The notes: a model not told the origin generated them from the letters alone. Numbered from the stretch's first letter, positions 26,156 to 35,083 are shown. The stretch: DNA of 64,000 bases from Pseudomonas sp. ICMP 561 (GCF_002699985.1 NZ_LKBT01000056.1:248001-312000); one strand, 5' to 3'. Numbers and translations are program-made.

Positions 26156-27592
26156 ATGTCCCAGAAATTCGACGTGGTAGTGATTGGCGCAGGCCCTGGC
26201 GGTTATGTTGCCGCCATCAAGGCTGCGCAACTTGGTCTCAAGACTGCCTGCATCGAGAAGTATCAGGACAAGGAGGGCAAGCTGGCCCTTGGCGGTACTT
26301 GCCTGAACGTGGGTTGCATTCCGTCCAAGGCGCTGCTGGACAGCTCCTGGAAGTTCTATGAAGCCAAAAATGGCTTCTCGATCCATGGTATTTCGACTTC
26401 CGAAGTCAGCATGGATGTACCGGCCATGGTTGGCCGCAAAGCCAACATCGTCAAAGGCCTGACCGGCGGCGTTGCCAGCCTGTTCAAAGCCAATGGCGTG
26501 ACCACTCTGCAAGGCCACGGCAAACTGCTGGCCGGCAAGAAAGTCGAGCTGACCGCTGCTGATGGCACTGTTGAAATCATCGAAGCGGATCACGTGATCC
26601 TGGCTTCCGGTTCGCGTCCGATTGACATTCCACCGGCTCCGGTCGATCAGAAAGTCATCGTTGATTCGACTGGCGCTCTGGAATTCCAACAGGTTCCACA
26701 ACGTCTGGGCGTGATCGGCGCTGGCGTGATCGGTCTGGAACTGGGTTCCGTATGGGCTCGTCTGGGGGCTCAGGTTACTGTTCTGGAAGCGCTGGAGAAA
26801 TTCATCCCTGCCGCTGACGAAGCTGTTTCCAAAGAAGCCCTGAAGACCTTCACCAAGCAAGGCCTGGACATCAAGCTGGGCGCTCGCGTCACCGGTTCGA
26901 AAGTCGAAGGCGAAGAAGTTGTGGTCAGCTACACCGACGCAGCGGGCGAGCAGTCGATCACTTTCGACCGCCTGATCGTGGCCGTTGGTCGTCGTCCTGT
27001 GACGACTGATCTGCTCGCTTCCGACAGCGGCGTGGACCTGGATGAGCGTGGTTTCATCTACGTTGATGACTACTGCACCACCAGCGTTCCTGGCGTTTAC
27101 GCCATCGGCGACGTGGTTCGTGGTCTGATGCTGGCCCACAAGGCTTCTGAAGAAGGCATCATGGTTGTCGAGCGCATCAAGGGCCATAAGGCTCAGATGA
27201 ACTACAATCTGATTCCTTCGGTCATCTATACGCACCCGGAAATCGCATGGGTGGGTAAAACCGAACAGACCTTGAAGAGCGAAGGCGTTGAAGTTAACGT
27301 CGGCACCTTCCCGTTCGCAGCCAGCGGCCGTGCCATGGCAGCCAACGACACGGGCGGCTTCGTCAAGATCATTGCCGACGCCAAGACTGACCGTGTTCTG
27401 GGCGTTCACGTTATTGGTCCTAGCGCTGCCGAGCTGGTACAGCAGGGCGCGATCGCGATGGAATTCGGCAGCAGTGCCGAAGACATCGGCATGATGGTCT
27501 TCTCCCATCCGACGCTTTCCGAAGCATTGCATGAAGCTGCTCTGGCCGTGAATGGCGGTGCCATCCACATCCAGAACCGCAAAAAGCGTTAA
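26156..27592 (+). CDS. lpdG: Dihydrolipoamide dehydrogenase (E3)
   Basis: This 478-residue flavoprotein reoxidises dihydrolipoamide in the 2-oxoglutarate dehydrogenase and related complexes. It shows the FAD motif GAGPGGYVAAIKAAQLG, the redox disulfide GGTCLNVGCIPSKALL, the NAD motif GAGVIGLELGSVWARLG, a second FAD segment VPGVYAIGDVV, and the C-terminal His-Glu pair in SHPTLSEALHEA. The length is standard. The repeat upstream separates it from sucB by 173 bp, but the order sucA-sucB-lpdG is conserved in pseudomonads. Confidence 0.98.
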   Translation: MSQKFDVVVIGAGPGGYVAAIKAAQLGLKTACIEKYQDKEGKLALGGTCLNVGCIPSKALLDSSWKFYEAKNGFSIHGISTSEVSMDVPAMVGRKANIVKGLTGGVASLFKANGVTTLQGHGKLLAGKKVELTAADGTVEIIEADHVILASGSRPIDIPPAPVDQKVIVDSTGALEFQQVPQRLGVIGAGVIGLELGSVWARLGAQVTVLEALEKFIPAADEAVSKEALKTFTKQGLDIKLGARVTGSKVEGEEVVVSYTDAAGEQSITFDRLIVAVGRRPVTTDLLASDSGVDLDERGFIYVDDYCTTSVPGVYAIGDVVRGLMLAHKASEEGIMVVERIKGHKAQMNYNLIPSVIYTHPEIAWVGKTEQTLKSEGVEVNVGTFPFAASGRAMAANDTGGFVKIIADAKTDRVLGVHVIGPSAAELVQQGAIAMEFGSSAEDIGMMVFSHPTLSEALHEAALAVNGGAIHIQNRKKR

Positions 27593-27780
27593 GACAACAA
27601 GAGAAACCACGACGGACTGCCCGTCGTGAGCCTTGCGAGCAAGACTCACCGCGGAATGTCCGCCGGACTCGACCTCCGGACTCTCCCTGAAGGGATTGCC
27701 CGGGGTATCGGTCACAGGTGGTGCGGCACGCCAGACGTGCAGCACCGAATGCGCAGTACCTAACGAAGACGGTAATAAGC

Positions 27781-28947
27781 ATGAATCTTCACGAGTATCA
27801 GGGTAAGCAGCTGTTCGCTGAGTACGGTCTGCCAGTATCCAAAGGCTACGCAGTAGACACCCCGGAAGCAGCAGCAGAAGCTTGCGATAAAATTGGCGGG
27901 ACCGAGTGGGTTGTCAAAGCCCAGGTTCACGCGGGTGGTCGCGGTAAAGCGGGCGGCGTAAAGCTGGTTCGCAGCAAAGAAGACGCTGCAGCGTTCGCCC
28001 AGCAATGGTTGGGCAAGCGTCTGGTAACTTACCAGACTGACGCCAACGGTCAGCCAGTGACCAAGATCCTGGTTGAATCCTGCACCGACATCGCTAAAGA
28101 GCTGTATCTCGGCGCTGTAGTGGATCGTTCCAGCCGTCGTATCGTGTTCATGGCTTCCACCGAAGGTGGCGTGGACATCGAGAAGATTGCTCACGACACT
28201 CCTGAGAAAATCCTCAAGGCCACGATCGATCCACTGGTTGGCGCTCAGCCATTTCAGGGTCGCGATCTGGCATTCCAGCTGGGTCTGGAAGGCAAGCAGG
28301 TTTCCCAGTTCGCCAAGATCTTCACCGGTCTGGCCAAGCTGTTCCAGGACCACGATCTGGCCCTGCTGGAAGTGAACCCGCTGGTCATCAAGGCTGACGG
28401 CGATCTGCACTGCCTCGACGCCAAGATCAACATCGACGCCAACGCCATGTACCGTCAGCCAAAGCTGAAGGCTTTCCACGATCCATCGCAAGATGATCCG
28501 CGCGAAGCCCACGCTGCCAAGTTCGAACTGAACTACGTGGCACTGGAAGGTAACATCGGCTGCATGGTCAACGGTGCTGGCCTGGCCATGGGTACCATGG
28601 ACATCGTCAACCTGCATGGCGGCAAGCCAGCCAACTTCCTCGACGTAGGCGGTGGTGCAACCAAGGAACGCGTTACCGAAGCGTTCAAGATCATTCTGTC
28701 CGACACCAACGTCGCTGCAGTTCTGGTCAACATCTTCGGCGGCATCGTTCGTTGCGACATGATTGCCGAAGGCATCATCGGTGCAGTGAAAGAAGTCGGC
28801 GTGAAAATCCCGGTTGTTGTTCGCCTTGAAGGTAACAACGCTGAACTGGGCGCTAAAGTACTGGCAGAAAGCGGTTTGAACATCATCGCGGCTACCAGCC
28901 TGACCGACGCTGCTCAACAAGTTGTCAAAGCTGCGGAGGGCAAGTAA
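27781..28947 (+). CDS. sucC: Succinyl-CoA synthetase beta subunit
   Basis: This 388-residue ATP-grasp subunit binds nucleotide and, with SucD, converts succinyl-CoA to succinate with ATP formation. It begins with the standard MNLHEYQGKQLFAEYGLPVS and contains KAQVHAGGRGKAGGVKL (ATP-grasp), LLEVNPLVI, DAKINIDANA and VNIFGGIVRCDMIAEG (the signature near the C terminus). The start at 27781 is chosen over upstream in-frame codons by family N-terminus. A hairpin (CACGACGG / CCGTCGTG, 27608-27628) lies in the 188-bp gap after lpdG. The stop overlaps sucD (TAATG). Confidence 0.97.
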   Translation: MNLHEYQGKQLFAEYGLPVSKGYAVDTPEAAAEACDKIGGTEWVVKAQVHAGGRGKAGGVKLVRSKEDAAAFAQQWLGKRLVTYQTDANGQPVTKILVESCTDIAKELYLGAVVDRSSRRIVFMASTEGGVDIEKIAHDTPEKILKATIDPLVGAQPFQGRDLAFQLGLEGKQVSQFAKIFTGLAKLFQDHDLALLEVNPLVIKADGDLHCLDAKINIDANAMYRQPKLKAFHDPSQDDPREAHAAKFELNYVALEGNIGCMVNGAGLAMGTMDIVNLHGGKPANFLDVGGGATKERVTEAFKIILSDTNVAAVLVNIFGGIVRCDMIAEGIIGAVKEVGVKIPVVVRLEGNNAELGAKVLAESGLNIIAATSLTDAAQQVVKAAEGK

Positions 28948-29831
28948 TGAGCGTCCTGATCAATAAAGACACCAAAGTAATCTGCCAGGGCTTCACTGGT
29001 TCGCAGGGTACTTTCCACTCCGAGCAAGCCATTGCCTACGGCACCAAAATGGTTGGCGGCGTGACTCCAGGCAAAGGTGGCACCACTCACCTGAATCTGC
29101 CAGTGTTCAACACTGTGCAAGAAGCAGTAGACAAAACCGGCGCAACTGCTTCGGTTATCTACGTTCCAGCTCCGTTCTGCAAGGACTCCATCCTTGAAGC
29201 GGCGTTCGGCGGTATCAAGCTGATCGTCTGCATCACCGAAGGCATCCCGACCATCGATATGCTGGAAGCCAAGGTCAAGTGCGACGAACTGGGCGTGGTC
29301 CTGATCGGTCCTAACTGCCCAGGCGTTATCACTCCGGGCGAGTGCAAGATCGGCATCATGCCAGGTCACATTCACTTGCCAGGCAAAGTAGGCATCGTGT
29401 CGCGTTCCGGCACCCTGACTTACGAAGCTGTTAAGCAGACTACTGACGCCGGTTTCGGTCAGTCGACTTGCGTTGGTATCGGTGGTGACCCGATCCCTGG
29501 CTCCAACTTCATCGACATCCTGAAGCTGTTCCAGGAAGACCCGAAGACCGAAGCGATCGTGATGATCGGTGAAATCGGCGGTTCGGCTGAAGAAGAAGCG
29601 GCTGCCTACATCAAGGCACACGTGACCAAGCCGGTTGTTTCCTACATCGCTGGTGTGACTGCTCCTCCGGGCAAGCGCATGGGCCATGCTGGCGCAATCA
29701 TTTCTGGCGGCAAAGGCACTGCAGACGAGAAATTCGCTGCGCTGCAAGACGCAGGTGTTAAAACCGTGCGTTCGCTGGCAGACATCGGCAAGGCTTTGGC
29801 TGAGCTGACTGGTTGGGAAGTCAAAAAATAA
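28947..29831 (+). CDS. sucD: Succinyl-CoA synthetase alpha subunit
   Basis: This 294-residue subunit binds CoA and carries the phosphorylated histidine, seen in GKRMGHAGAIISGGKGTAD (about residue 246). The CoA-binding Rossmann domain starts VICQGFTGSQGTFHSEQA and includes GVTPGKGGT; GPNCPGVITPGECKIGIMP and SRSGTLTYE are family signatures. Its ATG overlaps the sucC stop codon, giving translational coupling for 1:1 subunits. It is the last gene of the TCA operon, with a terminator downstream. Confidence 0.98.
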   Translation: MSVLINKDTKVICQGFTGSQGTFHSEQAIAYGTKMVGGVTPGKGGTTHLNLPVFNTVQEAVDKTGATASVIYVPAPFCKDSILEAAFGGIKLIVCITEGIPTIDMLEAKVKCDELGVVLIGPNCPGVITPGECKIGIMPGHIHLPGKVGIVSRSGTLTYEAVKQTTDAGFGQSTCVGIGGDPIPGSNFIDILKLFQEDPKTEAIVMIGEIGGSAEEEAAAYIKAHVTKPVVSYIAGVTAPPGKRMGHAGAIISGGKGTADEKFAALQDAGVKTVRSLADIGKALAELTGWEVKK

Positions 29832-29860
29832 GCATCTGCTTATTTGATTGACCGACTACA

Positions 29861-29886
29861 CAAAGGCCACCTTCGGGTGGCCTTTG
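29861..29886 (+). terminator. Terminator after sucD
   Basis: CAAAGGCCACC-TTC-GGGTGGCCTTTG is a perfect 11-bp hairpin with only a short T stretch, placed 30 bp after the last TCA gene. Confidence 0.85.
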
Positions 29887-29924
29887 TGCGTTGTGGAGGG
29901 GCTACACCTCTTTCCTGATGTGGT

Positions 29925-30645
29925 TTGTGTGCATATCCGTTGTTGGGTAACGGCTGAAATTGGTTGCGCTTTTACAGCGCCTCACTTTTGGGCCCAAAAG
30001 TAAGCAAAAGGCTTTTGCCCCACCACTCGGCACCTCGCTGTCGCTCGGTGTACCCGCCCGCAGATCCTGAACCGTGGGCCGCCGCAACGGGCCATCCATG
30101 GCCCAATGCGGCTAACCCGGCGTCCTGCCGGGTTGCCCACGGTTCAGAATCTGCGTTCGGCCAGCGTGGTTTAACGGGGCGCCCAAAATCAAAAGCGCAG
30201 CGGCCTGAGAGCCGACCTGATTTGTGAACTTACCGATTTTCTGTAGGAGCTGCCGAAGGCTGCGATGCGGTGTGTCAGACGAAACCTGTGTTGGATATGC
30301 TAACGTCTCGCGAACAAGTTCGCTCCTACCGGTCCGGGATAAAACTGCTGCGTTTGATCTGCTTTTGATTTTGATCTTAAGCGCCCCGTTAAACCACGCC
30401 GGCCGGAATTCGACATTGCTGCGTGGGGTAAACAGGCAGGGATGCCGGTTTAGCCGCCTCAGGCCATGGATGGCCGGTGGCGGCGGCCCCACGCAGCAAT
30501 GTCGGATTACGGGTATGCCGAGCGACAGCGAGGCACCCAGTGGTGGGGCAAGAGCGTTTTGCTTACTTTTGCGCTCCATCAAAAGTGAGGCGCTGTAAAA
30601 GCGCAACCAATATCAGCCGTTACCCCAAAAACGGATATGTACACA
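29925..30645. repeat. Composite nested palindromic element, copy A
   Basis: This ~720-bp element has four nested layers. Outer ends: GTAACGGCTGAAATTGGTTG ... mirrored by CAACCAATATCAGCCGTTAC. Next are two self-complementary arms: 30059-30155 (CGCAGATCCTGAACCGTGGG / CCCACGGTTCAGAATCTGCG) and 30411-30504 (perfect 18-bp stem starting CGACATTGCTGCGTGGGG). Inside them is a perfect GTTTAACGGGGCGC / GCGCCCCGTTAAAC pair (30170 and 30381). The centre (30241-30332) is a REP-like unit with unmatched halves. No transposase is present. Short open frames inside are by-products of the repeat. Copy B at 42314-43075 is inverted. Confidence 0.9.
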
Positions 30646-30775
30646 AAAACAACCGGTGCAAGATAAACCAAACCCCCCAACCGTGCGTTCATCGGCCGCT
30701 TCGCCCTCTATTAGTGCAATAAACACGCAAATTGGTTAGGCTAGCCGCCATTTTGTGCATCGCGGGTCTCACAAG

Positions 30776-30808
30776 GAGCCGCCGCACAGCGGCTCGTCCT
30801 AAAAGGAC
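30776..30808 (+). promoter_or_regulatory. Two tandem hairpins in brnQ leader
   Basis: GAGCCGC-CGCACA-GCGGCTC (30776-30795) is immediately followed by GTCC-TAAAA-GGAC (30796-30808). The second contains AAGGA placed 7 bases before an ATG at 30813 that opens an out-of-frame upstream frame overlapping brnQ. This could be a leader that modulates brnQ translation; there is no direct proof. Confidence 0.4.
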
Positions 30809-30876
30809 CGGCATGAATTTCCCCCACTCAACGGGAAGTCGCCCTCCAATTCCGATTCTGAAGTGTGGTTTTCTCA

Positions 30877-32190
30877 ATGAAAGTGTTGAAAGGTCAGGAC
30901 ATCCTGGCACTGGGTTTCATGACGTTTGCCCTGTTCGTAGGGGCTGGCAACATCATCTTCCCGCCCATCGTAGGCCTGCAGGCCGGGCCGAATGTATGGA
31001 TGGCCGCGTTAGGCTTTCTGGTCACGGCAGTCGGTCTGCCCGTTGTCACCGTCATCGCGCTGGCCAAGGTCGGTGGCGCAATGGATGCGCTCAGTAGCCC
31101 CATCGGCAAGGTCGCTGGCAGTATCCTCGCCGCAGTTTGCTATCTGTCCGTAGGGCCACTGTTCGCCACACCGCGCACGGCGACTGTATCGTTCGAAGTC
31201 GGGCTCGCGCCGCTGACTGGAGACAGCGCCACTGCGTTGTTTCTCTACAGCCTCGTGTATTTCCTGATTGTGCTGTGGGTGTCGTTTTACCCAGGCCGAT
31301 TGCTGGACACAGTAGGGCGCTTCCTTGCACCGCTGAAAATAATCGCGCTGGCGGTGCTGGGGATTGCAGCTTTCGCACTGCCCGCAGGAGACATCGGTGT
31401 CGCTGAGCCCGCCTATGTCGCAGCACCGTTTTCCCAAGGCTTTATCAATGGCTACCTGACCATGGATACCCTGGGTGCACTGGTGTTCGGCATTGTCATC
31501 GTCAACGCTATTCGCTCAAGAGGCGTCGAGTCGCCGCGCCTGATCACCCGTTACGCGATCATTGCCGGTTTGATTGCCGGGGTAGGGCTGGCACTGGTTT
31601 ACATCAGTCTGTTCCGTCTGGGTTCCGGCAGTCATGCCGTCGCAGCAGGGGCGAGTAATGGTGCGGCGGTGTTGCATGCCTACGTGCAGCATACCTTCGG
31701 TTCGCTGGGGAGCGGTTTCCTTGCGGTGCTTATCTCGCTGGCCTGTCTGGTCACCGCCGTGGGCCTGACGTGCGCCTGTGCCGAGTATTTCGCCAAGGTA
31801 CTGCCATTGTCGTACAAAACCTTGGTGATAATTCTGGCAGCGTTCTCGTTGCTGGTTTCCAATCTGGGTCTGACCAAACTGATTCTGTTCTCGATTCCGG
31901 TACTGACGGCGATCTATCCGCCCTGCATCGTTCTGGTCGCGCTGAGTTTCTGCAAAAACTTCTGGTATTCCCAGGCTCGTATCGTTGCGCCGGTGATGCT
32001 GGTGGCGTTTGTGTTCGGTCTGATTGATGCGATCAAAGGCGCCGGTTTCAAAGATTACCTGCCTCATGCCTTGAGCAACTTGCCCCTTAGCGATCAGGGG
32101 TTGGCCTGGCTGATCCCGGCCGTCATTGTTCTGTGCGTAGCATTTGTCTGCGACCGGATTATCGGCAAGCGTAATGAGGCGCTGGCCTGA
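30877..32190 (+). CDS. brnQ: Branched-chain amino acid:cation symporter
   Basis: This 437-residue inner-membrane carrier of the LIVCS family imports leucine, isoleucine and valine with Na+ or H+. It has about 12 hydrophobic helices, and the N-terminus ALGFMTFALFVGAGNIIFPP is the family signature; PLFATPRTATVSFEVGLAP is a second one. ATG 30877 gives the usual start, although its ribosome site is weak; an in-frame GTG at 30865 is an alternative. In P. aeruginosa the equivalent carrier gene next to sucD is braB. A clear terminator follows. Confidence 0.95.
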   Translation: MKVLKGQDILALGFMTFALFVGAGNIIFPPIVGLQAGPNVWMAALGFLVTAVGLPVVTVIALAKVGGAMDALSSPIGKVAGSILAAVCYLSVGPLFATPRTATVSFEVGLAPLTGDSATALFLYSLVYFLIVLWVSFYPGRLLDTVGRFLAPLKIIALAVLGIAAFALPAGDIGVAEPAYVAAPFSQGFINGYLTMDTLGALVFGIVIVNAIRSRGVESPRLITRYAIIAGLIAGVGLALVYISLFRLGSGSHAVAAGASNGAAVLHAYVQHTFGSLGSGFLAVLISLACLVTAVGLTCACAEYFAKVLPLSYKTLVIILAAFSLLVSNLGLTKLILFSIPVLTAIYPPCIVLVALSFCKNFWYSQARIVAPVMLVAFVFGLIDAIKGAGFKDYLPHALSNLPLSDQGLAWLIPAVIVLCVAFVCDRIIGKRNEALA

Positions 32191-32254
32191 TGTTTAATGG
32201 CGTGTGATAAGCGTTCAGAAAAATATCGACAGGCGAGTGTATTAAACTCGTAAC

Positions 32255-32286
32255 TAATAAAGCCCGCTCATGGCGGGCTTTATTAT
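32255..32286. terminator. Bidirectional terminator between brnQ and lipoprotein gene
   Basis: ATAATAAAGCCCGC-TCATG-GCGGGCTTTATTAT is a perfect hairpin with A-rich left and T-rich right flanks, serving the convergent genes on both sides. Confidence 0.93.
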
Positions 32287-32312
32287 ATGAAAAGTCGGGG
32301 AAACTTTTCGGC

Positions 32313-32570
32313 TTACTTGGTAGTCGCTGGATCTTGAGTCGTCTTGCCAGCTTCCTGGGCGCGCTGTGCGTCCGCCTCGGCATTCTTCTGAGCGGCTTCC
32401 TGACTTTCTTTGGCCGCGTCGTTCACTTTGTCCTGAGCCTTTTGCATGGACTCTTGAGATTCTTGAGCGGCTTTGTTCGCATCTTGTTGAGTGTTCTCGG
32501 ATTTCTTGTCGCAAGCGGCAAGGCCCAAGGTGGCAGAGAGCATCAAGGCATAAGCTAAAGTATTGCGCAT
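32313..32570 (-). CDS. Small helical lipoprotein
   Basis: This 85-residue protein has a lipoprotein signal (ALMLSATLGLAACDKK, lipobox LAAC at about residue 20) and a mature part made of charged, A/Q/E/K-rich repeats (DANKAAQESQ, DKVNDAAKESQEAAQK, AEADAQRAQEAGK) with no hydrophobic core, like a single long amphipathic helix or a disordered stress-type protein. A GGAG ribosome site lies just upstream of the ATG. Similar small lipoproteins are common in pseudomonads, but I know no assigned function. It converges with brnQ and is divergent from htpG. Confidence 0.85.
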   Translation of the reverse strand: MRNTLAYALMLSATLGLAACDKKSENTQQDANKAAQESQESMQKAQDKVNDAAKESQEAAQKNAEADAQRAQEAGKTTQDPATTK

Positions 32571-33059
32571 GGGGTGTTTCTCCTTATTGAATATCTACGA
32601 GCCTAAGAGCCTTGCGCATTAAGTTAAGTTCCAACTCTTTTTTCGCGAATTGAATGTGTACGCCGGGCGCACAATCACGGGGGCTGTGCGGCAGTCACGG
32701 CAACTTTCGATAAAAATATAAAAGAGGTTGTGAGCCTGACGGGTGAAAGCCTTGTGTTTGAGCGTGTCAGTGGTTTTCTTTATGGATCGACCACTGTCAG
32801 GAATCTGCAGTGTAATTAAATCAGTGTGTACGCAAATGGCATCACGCGGGTGCTGGCTTATTCCGAGAAAATCATAGCAGGCCCGAACGCTGGTGTTTGC
32901 GTGTCTGTCTCAAATTCGCACCTGTCCTCACTGTGAGCGCGCTCGTCATTGATGCGGATGACGAATGTCGCGGTCTTTGCGCGCCCTCGCTTTAGAGCTG
33001 GTTGTCAAGGTGCGAGCGCATTTGAAAATTGACGACTTGTCGATCGAATCAGGTAAGCC
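32571..33059. other. 489-bp intergenic region, no gene seen
   Basis: This stretch between the small lipoprotein and the htpG promoter holds no open frame with coding character. It is locally AT-rich around 32700-32730 and 32770-32830. I see no RNA gene or repeat of the types found elsewhere in the window. Confidence 0.5.
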
Positions 33060-33088
33060 CTTGAAATCCGAGACCCAGCCCCCACTTT
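33060..33088 (+). promoter_or_regulatory. RpoH (sigma-32) heat-shock promoter of htpG
   Basis: CTTGAAA, a 13-bp spacer and CCCCACTTT match the sigma-32 consensus CTTGAAA-N11-16-CCCCATNT almost perfectly. Transcription should begin near 33095, giving a ~70-nt leader. Confidence 0.88.
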
Positions 33089-33100
33089 GATGACAACCCG

Positions 33101-33134
33101 CCGCCAGACACCGGTTCCGGCTTGTGTCTGGCGG
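33101..33134 (+). other. Perfect 11-bp hairpin in htpG leader
   Basis: CCGCCAGACAC pairs with GTGTCTGGCGG around a 12-base loop, starting only a few bases after the predicted RpoH start site. There is no T run, so it is not a standard terminator. It could protect the 5' end or respond to temperature; it does not pair with the ribosome site at 33151. Confidence 0.75.
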
Positions 33135-33164
33135 CTTATGCCATCTGATTGGAGTTTGATGACC

Positions 33165-35069
33165 ATGAGTGTGGAAACTCAAAAGGAAACCCTGGGCTTC
33201 CAGACCGAGGTGAAGCAACTGCTGCACCTCATGATCCACTCGCTGTATTCCAACAAGGAAATCTTCCTTCGCGAGTTGATCTCTAACGCCTCTGACGCCG
33301 TCGATAAACTGCGCTTCGAAGCACTGTCCAAACCGGACCTGCTCGAAGGCGGCGCTGAGCTGAAAATTCGCGTGAGCTTCGACAAGGAAGCGAAAACCGT
33401 CACGCTGGAAGACAACGGTATCGGTATGAACCGTGACGATGTGATCACCCACCTGGGGACCATCGCCAAGTCCGGCACCGCCGATTTCATGAAAAACCTG
33501 TCTGGCGATCAGAAAAAAGATTCGCACTTGATCGGTCAGTTCGGTGTGGGCTTCTATTCGGCCTTTATCGTGGCCGATCAGGTTGAAGTATTCAGCCGTC
33601 GCGCTGGCACACCTGCCAGCGAAGGCGTGCACTGGTCTTCCAAAGGCGAAGGCGAGTTTGAAGTTGCCAACGTCGAGAAGGCCGAGCGCGGTACTCGTAT
33701 CGTTCTGCACCTGAAGAGCGGTGAAGACGAGTTCGCGGACGGCTACCGTCTGCGCAACATCATCAAGAAATACTCCGATCACATCGCGTTGCCGATCGAG
33801 CTGCCGAAAGAATCCGCCGCTGCGGAAGGTGAAGAGGTTCCTGCTGTCGAGTGGGAAACCGTCAACCGCGCCAGCGCGCTATGGACCCGTCCTCGTACTG
33901 AAGTGAAGGACGAGGAATATCAGGAGTTCTACAAGCACGTCGCCCATGACTTCGAGAATCCGCTGAGCTGGAGCCACAACAAGGTCGAAGGCAAGCTGGA
34001 ATACACCTCGCTGTTGTACGTGCCTGCCCGTGCGCCGTTCGACCTGTATCAGCGTGAAGCGCCGCGTGGCCTGAAGCTGTACGTTCAGCGCGTGTTCGTC
34101 ATGGATCAGGCTGAGTCGTTCCTGCCGCTTTACATGCGCTTCGTCAAAGGCGTGGTCGATTCCAATGACCTGTCCCTGAACGTTTCCCGTGAAATTCTGC
34201 AGAAAGACCCGATCATCGATTCAATGAAATCGGCGTTGACCAAGCGTGTCCTGGACATGCTGGAAAAACTGGCGAAAAACGAGCCTGAGCAATACAAAGG
34301 CTTCTGGAAAAACTTCGGTCAGGTCATGAAAGAAGGCCCGGCAGAAGACTTCGCCAACAAAGAGAAAATTGCAGGTCTGCTGCGTTTCGCTTCGACTCAC
34401 GAAGAGGGCGGCGAGCAAGTCGTTTCTCTGGCCGAATACCTGGCTCGCGCCAAGGAAGGTCAGGACAAGATTTACTACCTCACCGGTGAAACCTACGCAC
34501 AGGTCAAGAACAGCCCGCACCTTGAAGTCTTCCGCAAGAAAGGCATCGAAGTGTTGCTGCTCACCGACCGTATCGATGAGTGGCTGATGAGCTACCTCAG
34601 CGATTTCGATGGCAAAGGTTTTGTTGATGTGGCACGTGGTGATCTGGATCTGGGCAAGCTTGATTCCGAAGAGGACAAGAAAGCTCAGGAAGAAATCGCC
34701 AAGGATAAAGAAGGCCTGATCGAGCGTCTAAAAGCGGCTCTGGGCGAATCTGTCAGCGAAGTCCGGGTTTCTCATCGTCTGACTGACTCTCCAGCGATCC
34801 TGGCCATTGGCGAGGCCGACCTTGGCTTGCAGATGCGTCAGATTCTCGAAGCCAGCGGGCAGAAGGTTCCGGACTCCAAGCCAATCTTCGAATTCAACCC
34901 GGCGCATCCGCTGATCGGCAAGCTGGATGCCGAGCAGAGTGAAGAGCGCTTTGGTGACCTGTCGCACATCCTGTTCGATCAGGCTGCGCTTGCGGCCGGT
35001 GATAGCTTGAAGGACCCGGCGGCTTACGTGCGCCGTCTGAACAAGTTATTGGTCGAGTTGTCGGTTTAA
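33165..35069 (+). CDS. htpG: Molecular chaperone HtpG (Hsp90)
   Basis: This 634-residue bacterial Hsp90 is a cytosolic ATP-dependent dimeric chaperone. The N-terminal GHKL ATPase domain shows YSNKEIFLRELISNASDA, DNGIGMNRDD and GQFGVGFYSAFIVAD; the middle domain shows the catalytic-loop region YVQRVFVMD and SNDLSLNVSREILQ; the C-terminal dimerisation domain ends at VRRLNKLLVELSV. ATG 33165 (MSVETQKETLGFQTEVKQLL) is the family start; an in-frame ATG at 33159 is also possible, and GGAG at 33151 serves either. It has an RpoH promoter and a downstream terminator, so it is monocistronic. Confidence 0.98.
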   Translation: MSVETQKETLGFQTEVKQLLHLMIHSLYSNKEIFLRELISNASDAVDKLRFEALSKPDLLEGGAELKIRVSFDKEAKTVTLEDNGIGMNRDDVITHLGTIAKSGTADFMKNLSGDQKKDSHLIGQFGVGFYSAFIVADQVEVFSRRAGTPASEGVHWSSKGEGEFEVANVEKAERGTRIVLHLKSGEDEFADGYRLRNIIKKYSDHIALPIELPKESAAAEGEEVPAVEWETVNRASALWTRPRTEVKDEEYQEFYKHVAHDFENPLSWSHNKVEGKLEYTSLLYVPARAPFDLYQREAPRGLKLYVQRVFVMDQAESFLPLYMRFVKGVVDSNDLSLNVSREILQKDPIIDSMKSALTKRVLDMLEKLAKNEPEQYKGFWKNFGQVMKEGPAEDFANKEKIAGLLRFASTHEEGGEQVVSLAEYLARAKEGQDKIYYLTGETYAQVKNSPHLEVFRKKGIEVLLLTDRIDEWLMSYLSDFDGKGFVDVARGDLDLGKLDSEEDKKAQEEIAKDKEGLIERLKAALGESVSEVRVSHRLTDSPAILAIGEADLGLQMRQILEASGQKVPDSKPIFEFNPAHPLIGKLDAEQSEERFGDLSHILFDQAALAAGDSLKDPAAYVRRLNKLLVELSV

Positions 35070-35083
35070 TATTCCGAGTCAAA

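Noticed and set aside
26123..27745. 540-codon frame antisense to lpdG
   Set aside because: Shadow of lpdG, and it runs through the lpdG-sucC gap without family features.
29902..30722. Several open frames of 65-164 codons within copy A of the composite element
   Set aside because: They occur on both strands, recur in copy B with the same words in translation, and arise from the palindromic repeats. They lack ribosome sites and family resemblance.
30732..31097. 121-codon frame overlapping the start of brnQ
   Set aside because: Most of it lies inside brnQ in another phase. Only its possible start at 30813 is kept as a leader observation.
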